Shown in pieces: positions 18,216 through 26,514 of a stretch of DNA of 64,000 nucleotides (its first letter is position 1; every line of letters begins with the position of its first letter). The notes beneath the pieces were generated by a model. It saw only the letters and a list, made by a program, of their open reading frames with translations. It made no database searches and was not told the DNA's origin. Source of the DNA: Paraburkholderia rhynchosiae (GTDB lineage Bacteria > Pseudomonadota > Gammaproteobacteria > Burkholderiales > Burkholderiaceae); the NCBI RefSeq assembly GCF_002879865.1, contig NZ_PNXY01000004.1, positions 338,839 through 402,838 of the forward strand, written 5' to 3'. Position numbers and translations under genes: made by a program.

Positions 18216-18755
18216 GTGCTCAAGGGCTGCGGTCTGATTGCGCTGCCCTTGATGCTCTCCGCCTGCTCGTGGTCGTGGTTCGGCCTGAACAGCGCGCCTC
18301 GCGCCCTGGCGCACCCGACCGGATGGCTCAGCGTCGCGCCTGCCCGCGACTTTGCCTACATGCCGGCTATCAGCGGAGCCATGTCGCCGAACCGCATCGA
18401 AAACACGGCGATGACTGGCGTCATCCTGAAAGACAATATCAATGAGGCGGTGCGCGAGAGCATTGCGGATCGCCTGAAGGTCGTCGGCTTTCATCTCGGC
18501 GGGGGCAACAAAGTGTTGAGCGGCAGCATCGAGAAATTTACCGTGGACGACGTCCGCTCGCCGGCCCTGTGGACACTGAAGATGCGCTACGTGGTCATCG
18601 ACGCCGCCACGCAAAAGGTCGTGTTCTCCACCACCAAGACAGTCAAACAGAAATCGCCGAAATTCACCAACAACGCCATTGCGATTGAAGACACGGTGAA
18701 GCTCAGCGTCGACGCGTTGGTCGGCGATCCGGGGTTTATCAACGCAGTGAATTAA
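18216..18755 (+). CDS. Outer-membrane-type lipoprotein, function unknown
   Basis: Exported lipoprotein: hydrophobic segment GLIALPLMLSAC ends in a lipobox (LSAC), so the mature protein begins at that cysteine. GTG 18216 is preferred for a GAGG box 6 bases upstream; ATG 18192 in the same frame is the alternative. The mature part alternates beta-like stretches (VGFHLGGGNKVLSGSIEKF, MRYVVIDAATQKVVFSTT), recalling lipoproteins that adopt an ABC-type auxiliary or LPS-assembly-like alpha/beta fold. No partner genes are adjacent. Confidence 0.75.
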   Translation: MLKGCGLIALPLMLSACSWSWFGLNSAPRALAHPTGWLSVAPARDFAYMPAISGAMSPNRIENTAMTGVILKDNINEAVRESIADRLKVVGFHLGGGNKVLSGSIEKFTVDDVRSPALWTLKMRYVVIDAATQKVVFSTTKTVKQKSPKFTNNAIAIEDTVKLSVDALVGDPGFINAVN

Positions 18756-18917
18756 GGGGCGTCTGCAAGGGCGTCTGCAGGGTGCCTGCAACGGTGCCCC
18801 GACGCGCACGCCGCCGGTTTCGCTACAATTGGAAGCAGTGCGTGCGCCTGTTTCGCTCCGCAGCTTGACTGTTCCGCGCGGAACTCGCGCCGACCCGCGT
18901 TCATCGTGTGAGGCTCT

Positions 18918-19538
18918 ATGTCCACCACTGCCTGGCTGTTCTTTCTTCCCGCCTGCTTCGCCATCAATCTCGCGCCGGGGCCAAACAATCTGCTGTCGAT
19001 CAACGTGGCCGCGCGGCATGGTTTCATGACCGCGTTTGTCGGCGGCACCGGGCGGCTCGTCGCGTTTGCAGCCATGATCGCGCTCGCGGCCACCGGTCTC
19101 GCGGTCGTGCTGCATGCGTCGGAGTGGTTCTTTCTCGCGATCAAACTGGCCGGCGCCGCTTACCTCGTCTGGCTCGCCATTCAGCTTTGGCGCAGCGACG
19201 CGCCCGCTATCGACACCGCACAGGAGCAGCCGGCATCGCTAGCGAGAATCGCGCGGCAAGAATTCCTCGTGGCCGCCGGCAACCCCAAAGCCATCCTCGT
19301 TTTCACCGCGTTTTTGCCGCAATTCGTCGATATCGCCAAGCCGATGCTGCCGCAGTTCGCGGTGCTCGGCGCGAGCTTTCTCGTGCTCGAATGCGTGGCG
19401 ATTGCGTTGTACTCGTGGGCCGGCATGCACCTCGGAAAGTGGCTCACGCGCGCGCGGGTCCGGCGATGGTTCAATCGCTGCTGCGGCGGGTTTCTTGCGG
19501 CCATCGGCGTAAGTTTCCTGCTGGTCAGGCGCGCCTGA
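18918..19538 (+). CDS. LysE-family amino-acid exporter
   Basis: Integral membrane exporter of 206 residues with about six helices. INLAPGPNNLLSINVAARHG near the N-terminus is the family signature (GPNNL), and KLAGAAYLVWLAIQLW forms helix 3. It differs clearly from the LysE relative at 15978-16604, so this is not a recent duplication. Standing alone on the plus strand, it precedes the promoter of the PanE-like gene. Substrate unknown. Confidence 0.87.
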   Translation: MSTTAWLFFLPACFAINLAPGPNNLLSINVAARHGFMTAFVGGTGRLVAFAAMIALAATGLAVVLHASEWFFLAIKLAGAAYLVWLAIQLWRSDAPAIDTAQEQPASLARIARQEFLVAAGNPKAILVFTAFLPQFVDIAKPMLPQFAVLGASFLVLECVAIALYSWAGMHLGKWLTRARVRRWFNRCCGGFLAAIGVSFLLVRRA

Positions 19539-19600
19539 TGAAACGCGGCAGCACATCAAGCCGCGAACTTCCATAACCGATCCTGAATGCATCCGCCGAG

Positions 19601-19639
19601 AAACTTTAACTATCTGTATCGGCTCCGCGCCCCTATGCT
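19601..19639 (+). promoter_or_regulatory. Candidate promoter/operator of the PanE-like gene (shared box)
   Basis: AAACTTTAACTAT (19601-19613), then TATGCT (19634-19639) as a -10-like hexamer; the two begin 33 bases apart. The same box with the same 33-base offset occurs at 26053-26091 and, on the other strand, at 25050-25012. The ATG of the PanE-like gene is 76 bases past the hexamer. Confidence 0.55.
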
Positions 19640-19714
19640 CAATTAGTGACCCGTCGCCTGCACGACGAGAGGCGGCATGGGCAAGCGACTTCTCATAGTC
19701 ACAGGAGCGGCATC

Positions 19715-20692
19715 ATGAAGATCTGCATCTTCGGAGCGGGAGCGATTGGCGGTTTGATGGGCGTGCAACTTGCACGCGCGGGAGCCGATGTGAGTTTCAT
19801 CGCGCGCGGTGCGCATCTCGCGGCGATGCGCGAGCACGGCGCGCGTTTGATCATCGACGGGGAGACGGTCAGCGCGCCCGTTCGCTGCACGTCCGACCCG
19901 CGTGAGCTCGGCGTGCAGGACTTCGTGATCATCACATTGAAAGCGCACTCGCTGCCCGGCGTGGTCGACGCCATGCAGCCGCTGCTGGGGAAGCACACGG
20001 CGATTGTGACGGGCGTCAACGGCATTCCGTATTGGTACTTCTATCAGCACGGCGGCAAGTTCGCCGGCACGCGCCTCGCGAGCGTCGATCCGGACGGCTG
20101 TCAATGGACGAAGCTCGGCCCCGAACGCGCGATTGGATGCGTGCTCTATCCGGCCGCCGAGATCGTCGAGCCAGGCCTCATCAAGCATGTGTACGGCAAG
20201 AAATTCCCGATTGGCGAGCCGAGCGGCGAACGCACGCCGCGCATCCAGCAATTGCACGACATCATGCAGGCGGCGGGTTTCGAGGCGCCGATCCGCGACA
20301 ACATCCGTGACGAAATCTGGCTCAAGCTGTGGGGCAATCTGTGTTTCAACCCGATCAGCGCGTTGACGCACGCAACGCTCGACGTACTGACCAGCGACCC
20401 CGGCACACGCGCGGTATCGCGCACGATGATGCTCGAAGCCAAACGTATCGCCGATCAGTTCGGCGTGCACTTCCGGGTCGATGTGGAAAAGCGTATCGAC
20501 GGCGCGGGTGCGGTCGGCGCGCACAAGACGTCGACGCTTGTGGATCTGGAGAACCGGCGGCCGATGGAAATTGATCCGCTTCTGACCGTCGTGCAGGAAA
20601 TGGGGCGTCTGGTCAACGAGCCCACGCCGACTATCGACGTGGTGCTCGCGCTCGTCAAACTGCGCGAGCGCATGGCGTTGCAGGAGGCTTGA
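19715..20692 (+). CDS. panE: PanE-family 2-dehydropantoate 2-reductase / oxalyl-CoA reductase candidate
   Basis: NAD(P)-dependent reductase, 325 residues. Rossmann motif GAGAIGG is at residues 7-13, and the C-terminal domain has the family helix ending DEIWLKLWGNLCFNP. ATG 19715 has AGGAG 8 bases upstream. The housekeeping role is reduction of ketopantoate for pantothenate synthesis. However, Methylobacterium extorquens uses a PanE paralogue (PanE2) as an oxalyl-CoA reductase. This gene lies near an oxalate cluster and shares a promoter box with oxlT, so that role is a reasonable inference. A strong terminator follows 40 bases after the stop. Confidence 0.85.
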   Translation: MKICIFGAGAIGGLMGVQLARAGADVSFIARGAHLAAMREHGARLIIDGETVSAPVRCTSDPRELGVQDFVIITLKAHSLPGVVDAMQPLLGKHTAIVTGVNGIPYWYFYQHGGKFAGTRLASVDPDGCQWTKLGPERAIGCVLYPAAEIVEPGLIKHVYGKKFPIGEPSGERTPRIQQLHDIMQAAGFEAPIRDNIRDEIWLKLWGNLCFNPISALTHATLDVLTSDPGTRAVSRTMMLEAKRIADQFGVHFRVDVEKRIDGAGAVGAHKTSTLVDLENRRPMEIDPLLTVVQEMGRLVNEPTPTIDVVLALVKLRERMALQEA

Positions 20693-20731
20693 ACGGCATA
20701 GCGTTTTTCTACTGGAACTGTGGTTAAACAA

Positions 20732-20765
20732 GGATCGAACGCCGTGTGGCGTTCGATCCTTTTTG
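20732..20765. terminator. Strong Rho-independent terminator after the PanE-like gene
   Basis: Perfect 12-bp stem, GGATCGAACGCC (20732-20743) with GGCGTTCGATCC (20748-20759), loop GTGT, then T5. It sits between convergent genes and may serve both. Confidence 0.92.
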
Positions 20766-20798
20766 TTGCGTCCCTACTGCTAGGTGCTTCTGCTATTC

Positions 20799-22253
20799 CT
20801 ACTGGTCGATTGCGAGCCACACCGCCTTCGGCTCCGTGAAGTTTTCAATCGCGGCGTCGCCGTGTTCGCGGCCGAAACCGGAATCGCCGGAGCCCCCCCA
20901 AGGCAGGCGCACGTCGGTATAGCCGTAGGTGTTGATCCAGACGGTTCCGGCTTTCAGGTCCCGCGCCACGCGATGCACGCGCCCGATGTCCGCGCTCCAC
21001 ACGCCCGCCGCGAGGCTATATAACGTGCCGTTGGCAATACGTAGCGCGTCGGCTTCGTCGTTGAAACGAATCACGCTCGCCACCGGTCCGAAGATTTCCT
21101 CCTGCGAGATGCGCATTTCGTGTTCGACATTGGCAAACACCGTCGGCTCGACAAAGAAGCCCCGTTCGCCGACACGCGCGCCGCCCGCCACAAGCGACGC
21201 GCCTTCGGACCGCCCAGCTTCGACGTAACCGAGCACGGTCTTCATTTGCGCGGCGGAGATGAGCGGCCCCATCGACGTTTCGCGCAGCGACGGATCGCCG
21301 ACCTTGATCGCTTTTGCACGCGCGGCGAGGCGCTCCACCACTTCGTCGTAGACATCGCGATGCGCGAGAATGCGCGAGCCCGCCGAACATACCTGGCCCG
21401 TGTTGAAGAAGATGCCCGACGCCGCGGCTCGCACCGCATTGTCGAGATTCGCATCGGGGAAGATCAGATTGGCCGACTTGCCGCCGAGCTCGAGCGTGAC
21501 GCGCTTGAAATTCCCGGCTGCGCCTTGCAGAATGCCGCGCCCCACCGACGGCGATCCGGTGAACGTCACCTTATCCACGCCCGGATGCGCGACGAGCGCG
21601 TCGCCGACTACCCGTCCCTTGCCGGTGACGATATTCAGGACTCCCGGCGGCACCCCCGCTTCGAGTGCTAGCTCACCGATGCGCAATGCGCTGAGCGGCG
21701 TGATCTCCGCTGGCTTGACGATCAGCGTGCAACCGCACGCGAGCGCCGGCGCGATTTTCCACATGCCGATCATCAGTGGGAAATTCCACGGCACGATGGC
21801 CGCCACCACGCCGACCGGCTCGCGCAATGTGTAGGTCAAGGCGTCTGGCCGAACCGGCACCACCTGGCCGTTGATCTTGTCGCACCAGCCTGCGTAGTAT
21901 TCGAGCGTATCGATCGCGGCCGGAATGTCCTGGCGCATCACGGCGGCAATCGGCTTGCCGGCGTCGAGGCTTTCGAGCGCGGCCAGTTCTTCGAGATTCG
22001 TACGCATCAGGCCGGCGAGACGAGCAAGGATGCGGCCTCGCTCGGCCGCCTTGATGCCATTCCACACTTTCAACGCGGCACGCGCCGCGTGCACGGCCGT
22101 GTCGACGTCGGCGGCGCTGCCCTGGGCAACGCGCGCGATCGGCTCTTCGGTGGCCGGATTGATATCGACGGAATATTCGCCAGTGCCCGGCGGCAACCGC
22201 TTACCGTCGATCAGCAAATCATGGCGTCTGAGGTCGGTGTCAGCATCCATCAT
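20799..22253 (-). CDS. NAD(P)-dependent aldehyde dehydrogenase
   Basis: ALDH-superfamily enzyme, 484 residues, oxidising an aldehyde to its acid. Catalytic Cys289 in GQVCSAGSR, general-base Glu255 in LELGGKS and Asn157 in PWNFP are all present, with the cofactor-loop motif FTGSPSVG. The start at 22253 (MMDADTD) is chosen for AAGGAG just upstream; an earlier start at 22316 adds 21 unlikely residues. It follows a LysR gene by 87 bases on the same strand. Closest general types are betaine-aldehyde or gamma-aminobutyraldehyde-like enzymes; the natural substrate is unknown. Confidence 0.9.
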   Translation of the reverse strand: MMDADTDLRRHDLLIDGKRLPPGTGEYSVDINPATEEPIARVAQGSAADVDTAVHAARAALKVWNGIKAAERGRILARLAGLMRTNLEELAALESLDAGKPIAAVMRQDIPAAIDTLEYYAGWCDKINGQVVPVRPDALTYTLREPVGVVAAIVPWNFPLMIGMWKIAPALACGCTLIVKPAEITPLSALRIGELALEAGVPPGVLNIVTGKGRVVGDALVAHPGVDKVTFTGSPSVGRGILQGAAGNFKRVTLELGGKSANLIFPDANLDNAVRAAASGIFFNTGQVCSAGSRILAHRDVYDEVVERLAARAKAIKVGDPSLRETSMGPLISAAQMKTVLGYVEAGRSEGASLVAGGARVGERGFFVEPTVFANVEHEMRISQEEIFGPVASVIRFNDEADALRIANGTLYSLAAGVWSADIGRVHRVARDLKAGTVWINTYGYTDVRLPWGGSGDSGFGREHGDAAIENFTEPKAVWLAIDQ

Positions 22254-22340
22254 GAAACTCCTTGCGTGAAATGTTGCGTGGGCTGATTGGCAAGCCGGCC
22301 TTGGGGTGAAGGCCACTGCTGAAGCAAGGGCGATGCGGCG

Positions 22341-23345
22341 CTACGGCTCGTGAAGCGCCGCGCCGCTGCGCGCGGCTGCGGGCCATGAAGGATCTTGCGA
22401 GGCGGCATTCGCAGTGGTTTCATCGGCTGCGTCCGAATCTGCGTCTTTGGATTGCGCATGCGCATGCGCCGCAAATTGTGCCCACGCGGCCGCGGCATTC
22501 GGCCTGAGCGAGCGGTTGCGGCGATGCACGAGCAGCGTCGTCAAAGTCATTTCCGGCGCAAGCGGCCGGCTCACCAGCGACTCGCCCACGGCGGGCCAAT
22601 GGGCGTCGACGGGCAGAATACCGACCCCGAGCCCCAGTTCGACCATGCGCAGCACCGCGGCCACATGTCCGAACTCCTGCACCGGGCGCCGCTTCAATCC
22701 GTTCGTATTGAAGGCGAGTTCGAGCGCCGCACGCACGCCTGCATCAGCGTTCAGCGTGACGAGCGCCCACTCATGCAACGCGTCCCACGCGATGCTCGCG
22801 TGGCGGGCCAGCGGGTGGCTTGGCGGCATGACCGCATGCAGCGGCGTTGTGAAAACCACTTGCGCGTGCAACTGATCATTGACGAGAGGTTCAGCTAGCG
22901 AGACTACGCCGAAATCTACCTCGCCGTGTTCGACGCTCGCGAGCACGCTGCTTTGAGGTTGATCCTCGATGGTGACCGACAACTCGGGGAACGCCGCGGA
23001 GCAACGCGCGAGTCCCTGTGCGACCCAACTCGACGACAACACCGGATTGCTCGCCAGCACCACGACGCCTCGGTGCCCGTCGTAAGCGGCCCGTTCTTCG
23101 CGCAGCGTCAGTTCGATTTCGTCGAGCAGGCGGCCGATTCTTCGCTCGAGACTGGCGCCCGCATGCGTCAGTTGAACCTGGCGCGTCGTGCGGTCAAACA
23201 GCTTCAGTTCGACCGCATCTTCGAGTTCGCGCACGCAACGGCTGACTGCCGATTGCGTCAGGTCGAAATCGCGCGCCGCGCGCGTAAAGCTCCGTTCACG
23301 CGCGACGGCGATAAAGACCTTGAGTTGCTGCAATGAAACGTTCAT
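22341..23345 (-). CDS. LysR-family transcriptional regulator
   Basis: LTTR of 334 residues. The N-terminal winged helix-turn-helix (LQQLKVFIAVARERSFTRAA, then LTQSAVSRCVRELE) is intact, followed by a typical two-lobe effector domain. The last 35 residues are an unusual Ala-rich, low-complexity extension. It sits between oxlT and the aldehyde dehydrogenase, all on the minus strand and closely spaced, so it may control the dehydrogenase downstream. Its effector is unknown. Confidence 0.9.
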   Translation of the reverse strand: MNVSLQQLKVFIAVARERSFTRAARDFDLTQSAVSRCVRELEDAVELKLFDRTTRQVQLTHAGASLERRIGRLLDEIELTLREERAAYDGHRGVVVLASNPVLSSSWVAQGLARCSAAFPELSVTIEDQPQSSVLASVEHGEVDFGVVSLAEPLVNDQLHAQVVFTTPLHAVMPPSHPLARHASIAWDALHEWALVTLNADAGVRAALELAFNTNGLKRRPVQEFGHVAAVLRMVELGLGVGILPVDAHWPAVGESLVSRPLAPEMTLTTLLVHRRNRSLRPNAAAAWAQFAAHAHAQSKDADSDAADETTANAASQDPSWPAAARSGAALHEP

Positions 23346-23374
23346 GACGTCGCGGCCAGGGTGGACGACTCAGC

Positions 23375-24721
23375 CTATTCCCCAGTCTGTTCGGGCCAGT
23401 GGCTCAGCCGCGAGGCCTTGCCGTTACCCGCGACCGCGAGCACGCTTTGTTGCGGTTCGTCATGCGAGTGGATCCAGCGCGAACGCATCGGCGCAAGGAT
23501 GAACTTCGCGGAGACGCCGGCGGCGATCGTGATCACAGCGGAAACGGTGAACACGAGACTCCATCCGCCCGTTGCCGACAGCACCGAAGCAATCGGCACC
23601 AGCAACGAAGCCGTGCCCTTCGCGGTGTACAACGTGCCCGCATTGGCCGCCGCATATTTGCTGCCGAAGGTGTCCGCGCAAATCGCCGGGAAGATCGAGA
23701 AGATTTCGCCCCAGAAGAGGAAGATCAACGCAGCGAACGTCATGAACGCATACGGGTTCGTGCCGTACTGCATCATGCCAAGCAAGGAGAGCCCCTCGCC
23801 CGTGAAGATTACGAACATCGTGTTCTCACGGCCGATCTTGTCGGAGATGAAACCGCACAGCGGACGCGTGAAGCCGTTGCAGACGTTGTCGATCGAAAGC
23901 GTAGCCGTCAGCAGCGGCAACGTCACGCCGAAGATCGTCATCGGAATGCGTGCAAGGCCCCAGTCTTTCGCGATCGGGCCGATCTGCGCGGTTGCCATCA
24001 GGCCGCCGGCCGCCACTGCCACGAACGAAATGTAGATCAGCCAGAACACCGGCGTCTTGATCATCTGGCCAGGCGTGTAGTCGACCTTCGACACCGCGAA
24101 CTTCTTCTTCGCCGGCGTATGCTGCCGCAGAATCGGCTTCTTCAGCAGCATCGCGAGTGCAAGAATGCACACGCCCTGCAGAATGCCGAAAAAGAGGAAC
24201 GTGTGCTCGTAGCCCGAGCGCGTGATCATGTTCGCGATTGGGATCACCGTGACTGCCGCGCCCGCACCGAAGCCTGCGGCCGTGAGGCCCGCCGCAAGAC
24301 CGCGCCGATCCGGGAACCACTTCAACGCATTGCCGACGCACGTGCCGTACACGCCGCCCGCGCCGATCCCCGCAATCACCGCGGAGACGTAGAGCATCGG
24401 CAAGGTCGTCGCATACGAATTCATCACCCATGCGAGGCCGGCGCACACTGCGCCTCCCGCCACCACGGGCCGTGGCCCGAACTTGTCGACGAGCCAGCCC
24501 TCCAATGGAACGAGCCACGTTTCAGTGAGAATGAAAATCGCGAACGCCAGTTGAATCGAGGCCTGGCCCCAGTGATGCCGCGCGTCCATCGGCGCGACAA
24601 ACAACGTCCACGCGTACTGCAGATTCGCCACCAACGCCATGCATACCATGCCGATGACGAGCTGCCACCAACGGCTCGCCCAGAATACTGGGGCCGCGGT
24701 CTGCTGAGTGATATCGTCCAT
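23375..24721 (-). CDS. oxlT: Oxalate/formate antiporter (OFA family MFS)
   Basis: Major facilitator of the oxalate:formate antiporter family, 448 residues and twelve predicted helices. Typical are LQYAWTLFVAPM in helix 1 and the A-like motif WFPDRRGLAAGLTAAGFG. It would bring oxalate in against formate across the inner membrane. Upstream, on the opposite strand, is a LysR regulator, and the 366-base divergent region carries the shared promoter box. Formyl-CoA transferase and a ThDP enzyme 6-9 kb away support the oxalate assignment. Substrate specificity is inferred. Confidence 0.85.
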   Translation of the reverse strand: MDDITQQTAAPVFWASRWWQLVIGMVCMALVANLQYAWTLFVAPMDARHHWGQASIQLAFAIFILTETWLVPLEGWLVDKFGPRPVVAGGAVCAGLAWVMNSYATTLPMLYVSAVIAGIGAGGVYGTCVGNALKWFPDRRGLAAGLTAAGFGAGAAVTVIPIANMITRSGYEHTFLFFGILQGVCILALAMLLKKPILRQHTPAKKKFAVSKVDYTPGQMIKTPVFWLIYISFVAVAAGGLMATAQIGPIAKDWGLARIPMTIFGVTLPLLTATLSIDNVCNGFTRPLCGFISDKIGRENTMFVIFTGEGLSLLGMMQYGTNPYAFMTFAALIFLFWGEIFSIFPAICADTFGSKYAAANAGTLYTAKGTASLLVPIASVLSATGGWSLVFTVSAVITIAAGVSAKFILAPMRSRWIHSHDEPQQSVLAVAGNGKASRLSHWPEQTGE

Positions 24722-25011
24722 GAGCCTTGTCTCCGCAATTATTTAGTGCAGCCGGCCAACGCGCCGTACTGTATTCGTCCCACCTTATCGTTATGACCCG
24801 AAAAGCCTTGCAATTCGGGAATATTTAATATCTGCGTCTTTAAATCGCTTCCGTAAAACAGACGTTTATTCATCGCCTTTCCGGAAGTTTCTTTATTCGG
24901 ACTAATTGACTTTGTTCTTTTTGGTCATTCCGCGTTCTGGTCCGCCACGCCTGCAATCCAAGCGTTAACCCGAGTGTCGCGGCGGCAGTCTGCGCTTTCT
25001 TCTACAAACTC

Positions 25012-25057
25012 ATGCTAGGGTCATTGCTGAATTACTAATAATTAAAGTTTGTTATTA
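25012..25057 (-). promoter_or_regulatory. Candidate oxlT promoter/operator (shared box, minus strand)
   Basis: On the minus strand AAACTTTAATTATT (25050-25037) is followed, 33 bases from the start of the box, by TAGCAT (25017-25012) as a -10-like hexamer. The box overlaps an inverted repeat TAATAA (25036-25041) / TTATTA (25052-25057), a plausible LysR site between oxlT and its divergent regulator. The remainder of the 24722-25087 intergenic region is AT-rich without other recognisable signals. Confidence 0.55.
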
Positions 25058-25087
25058 TATTGATTCACGTTTGCTTATACATCGGCC

Positions 25088-26035
25088 ATGACGATGCGCA
25101 ATGCCACGCTGCGGCAATTGAAGGTCTTCGAAACCGTGGCGCGCCACCTGAGTTTTTCGCGCGCCGCAGAGGAATTGCATCTCACGCAGCCCGCGGTCTC
25201 CACCCAGGTTCGTCAACTGGAAGAACACGCGGGGCTGCCGCTCTTCGAGCAGCTCGGAAAAAAGATCTACCTGACGCCGGCCGGCACCGAGATGCTGCAC
25301 TACAGCCGCGCGATCATTCAGCAGTTTCACGAAGTCGACGAAGCGATGAGCCAGCTCAAGGGCGTCTCGGGCGGCAAGCTGAACGTCGCGGTGATCAGCG
25401 CCGGCGACTACTTCTTTCCGCGGCTGCTGGCCGAATTCACGCGGCGCTACGCGGGCGTCGTGCTGAACCTCGCCGTGCACAATCGCGAGGAACTGTTGCA
25501 TCAGCTCGCGACTAACCAGACGGACCTCGCGGTGATGGTGCGACCGCCCCACGAAATGGATGCCACCAACGAGCCGTTCGCGCCTCACCCGTACGTGATC
25601 GTGGCCGCGCCCACGCATCCGCTGGCGCACAAGCGCAACATCAGGATGAGCCAGTTGGCCAACGAGGCGTTCATCGTGCGGGAGCGCGGCTCCGACACGT
25701 GGAATTCGATGGAAGAAGGCTTCGCCGGCCGCCTGTCGAACCTGAAGATCGCGATGGAGATCAAGAGTACCGAGACGATCAAGCAGGCGGTCATCGCCGG
25801 CATGGGCATCGCGTTTCTGTCCGCGCATACGATCAGCCTCGAATTGCAATTGGGTCATCTCGTCGTGCTCGATGTCGAGAGCTTTCCGGTCATGCTCAAC
25901 TGGTACGTCGTTCATCGGAAGAACAAGCGCCTGCCACCGGTCGCCGTGGCCTTCAAGCGCTTCCTGATGGAAGAAGGCGCGAGCCTCATCGAGAAGATCA
26001 CTCGTGTGAAGGAATTGAGCGTCTATAAGCAATAG
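25088..26035 (+). CDS. LysR-family regulator (CbbR-like), divergent from oxlT
   Basis: LTTR of 315 residues. HTH region LRQLKVFETVARHLSFSRAA with LTQPAVSTQVRQLE, then the effector-binding domain (GGKLNVAVISAGDYFFPRLL). It resembles CbbR-type regulators of carbon-assimilation genes. Being divergent from oxlT, with a candidate operator 38 bases before its start, it is the most likely regulator of the oxalate transporter and of the other promoters that share the box. ATG 25088 has a weak ribosome site; ATG 25094 is an alternative. Confidence 0.9.
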   Translation: MTMRNATLRQLKVFETVARHLSFSRAAEELHLTQPAVSTQVRQLEEHAGLPLFEQLGKKIYLTPAGTEMLHYSRAIIQQFHEVDEAMSQLKGVSGGKLNVAVISAGDYFFPRLLAEFTRRYAGVVLNLAVHNREELLHQLATNQTDLAVMVRPPHEMDATNEPFAPHPYVIVAAPTHPLAHKRNIRMSQLANEAFIVRERGSDTWNSMEEGFAGRLSNLKIAMEIKSTETIKQAVIAGMGIAFLSAHTISLELQLGHLVVLDVESFPVMLNWYVVHRKNKRLPPVAVAFKRFLMEEGASLIEKITRVKELSVYKQ

Positions 26036-26052
26036 GCTATGGAAATCCAATA

Positions 26053-26091
26053 AAACTTTAACTATTGCAAATTGATCAGGGCTTCTATGCT
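26053..26091 (+). promoter_or_regulatory. Candidate promoter/operator (shared box)
   Basis: AAACTTTAACTATT (26053-26066) and TATGCT (26086-26091), starts 33 bases apart, identical in geometry and almost identical in sequence to 19601-19639. It precedes the small gene at 26132 by 40 bases and lies just after the LysR stop. Confidence 0.55.
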
Positions 26092-26131
26092 GCAAGCGAG
26101 TTCCATCACTTGTCAGCCCAGGAGGCCGATC

Positions 26132-26437
26132 ATGAACCACGCTTCGGTTGCGACTCATGCTAGCGCGCGCACAGCCCGCGCTACCGCCGACCATCCCGAC
26201 GATCCGCATCTGAGCGCCTATAACGCCGCGTTCAGCGATCTCGGCCTGCGCTTTCGTTGGGATCATGCGACGCTCGACGTTCTCAAGGAATTCAATAGCG
26301 AGGCGGCTCGCATCACCGCTTACATCGAGCGGTTCCATGCGCATCTTCATACCGCCTACGACGCCGACTTTCTCGCACAACTGATCCTTCAAAAGAAAGC
26401 GCAGTACTACAGCGAGTTCGCCGCTGCCGGCGAGTGA
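26132..26437 (+). CDS. Conserved-looking hypothetical protein, 101 residues
   Basis: Small soluble protein with a disordered Ala/Thr-rich N-terminus and a compact helical C-terminal half rich in aromatic and His residues (LRFRWDHATL, ERFHAHLHTAYDADFL). A GGAGG box 6 bases before ATG 26132 fixes the start. No known domain recognised and no signal peptide. It carries the same promoter box as oxlT and the PanE-like gene, so a role in oxalate/C2 metabolism is likely though undefined. A terminator follows. Confidence 0.75.
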   Translation: MNHASVATHASARTARATADHPDDPHLSAYNAAFSDLGLRFRWDHATLDVLKEFNSEAARITAYIERFHAHLHTAYDADFLAQLILQKKAQYYSEFAAAGE

Positions 26438-26443
26438 GCACGT

Positions 26444-26466
26444 GGGCGGGACGATGCTCCCGCCTT
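26444..26466 (+). terminator. Rho-independent terminator
   Basis: GGCGGGA (26444-26450) pairs with TCCCGCC (26457-26463) around CGATGC, followed by a short T run. Confidence 0.7.
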
Positions 26467-26514
26467 TCGTTGCTTTGGCTGTCCGATAGGTTTGTGCGGT
26501 CATCGTGGTCGACT

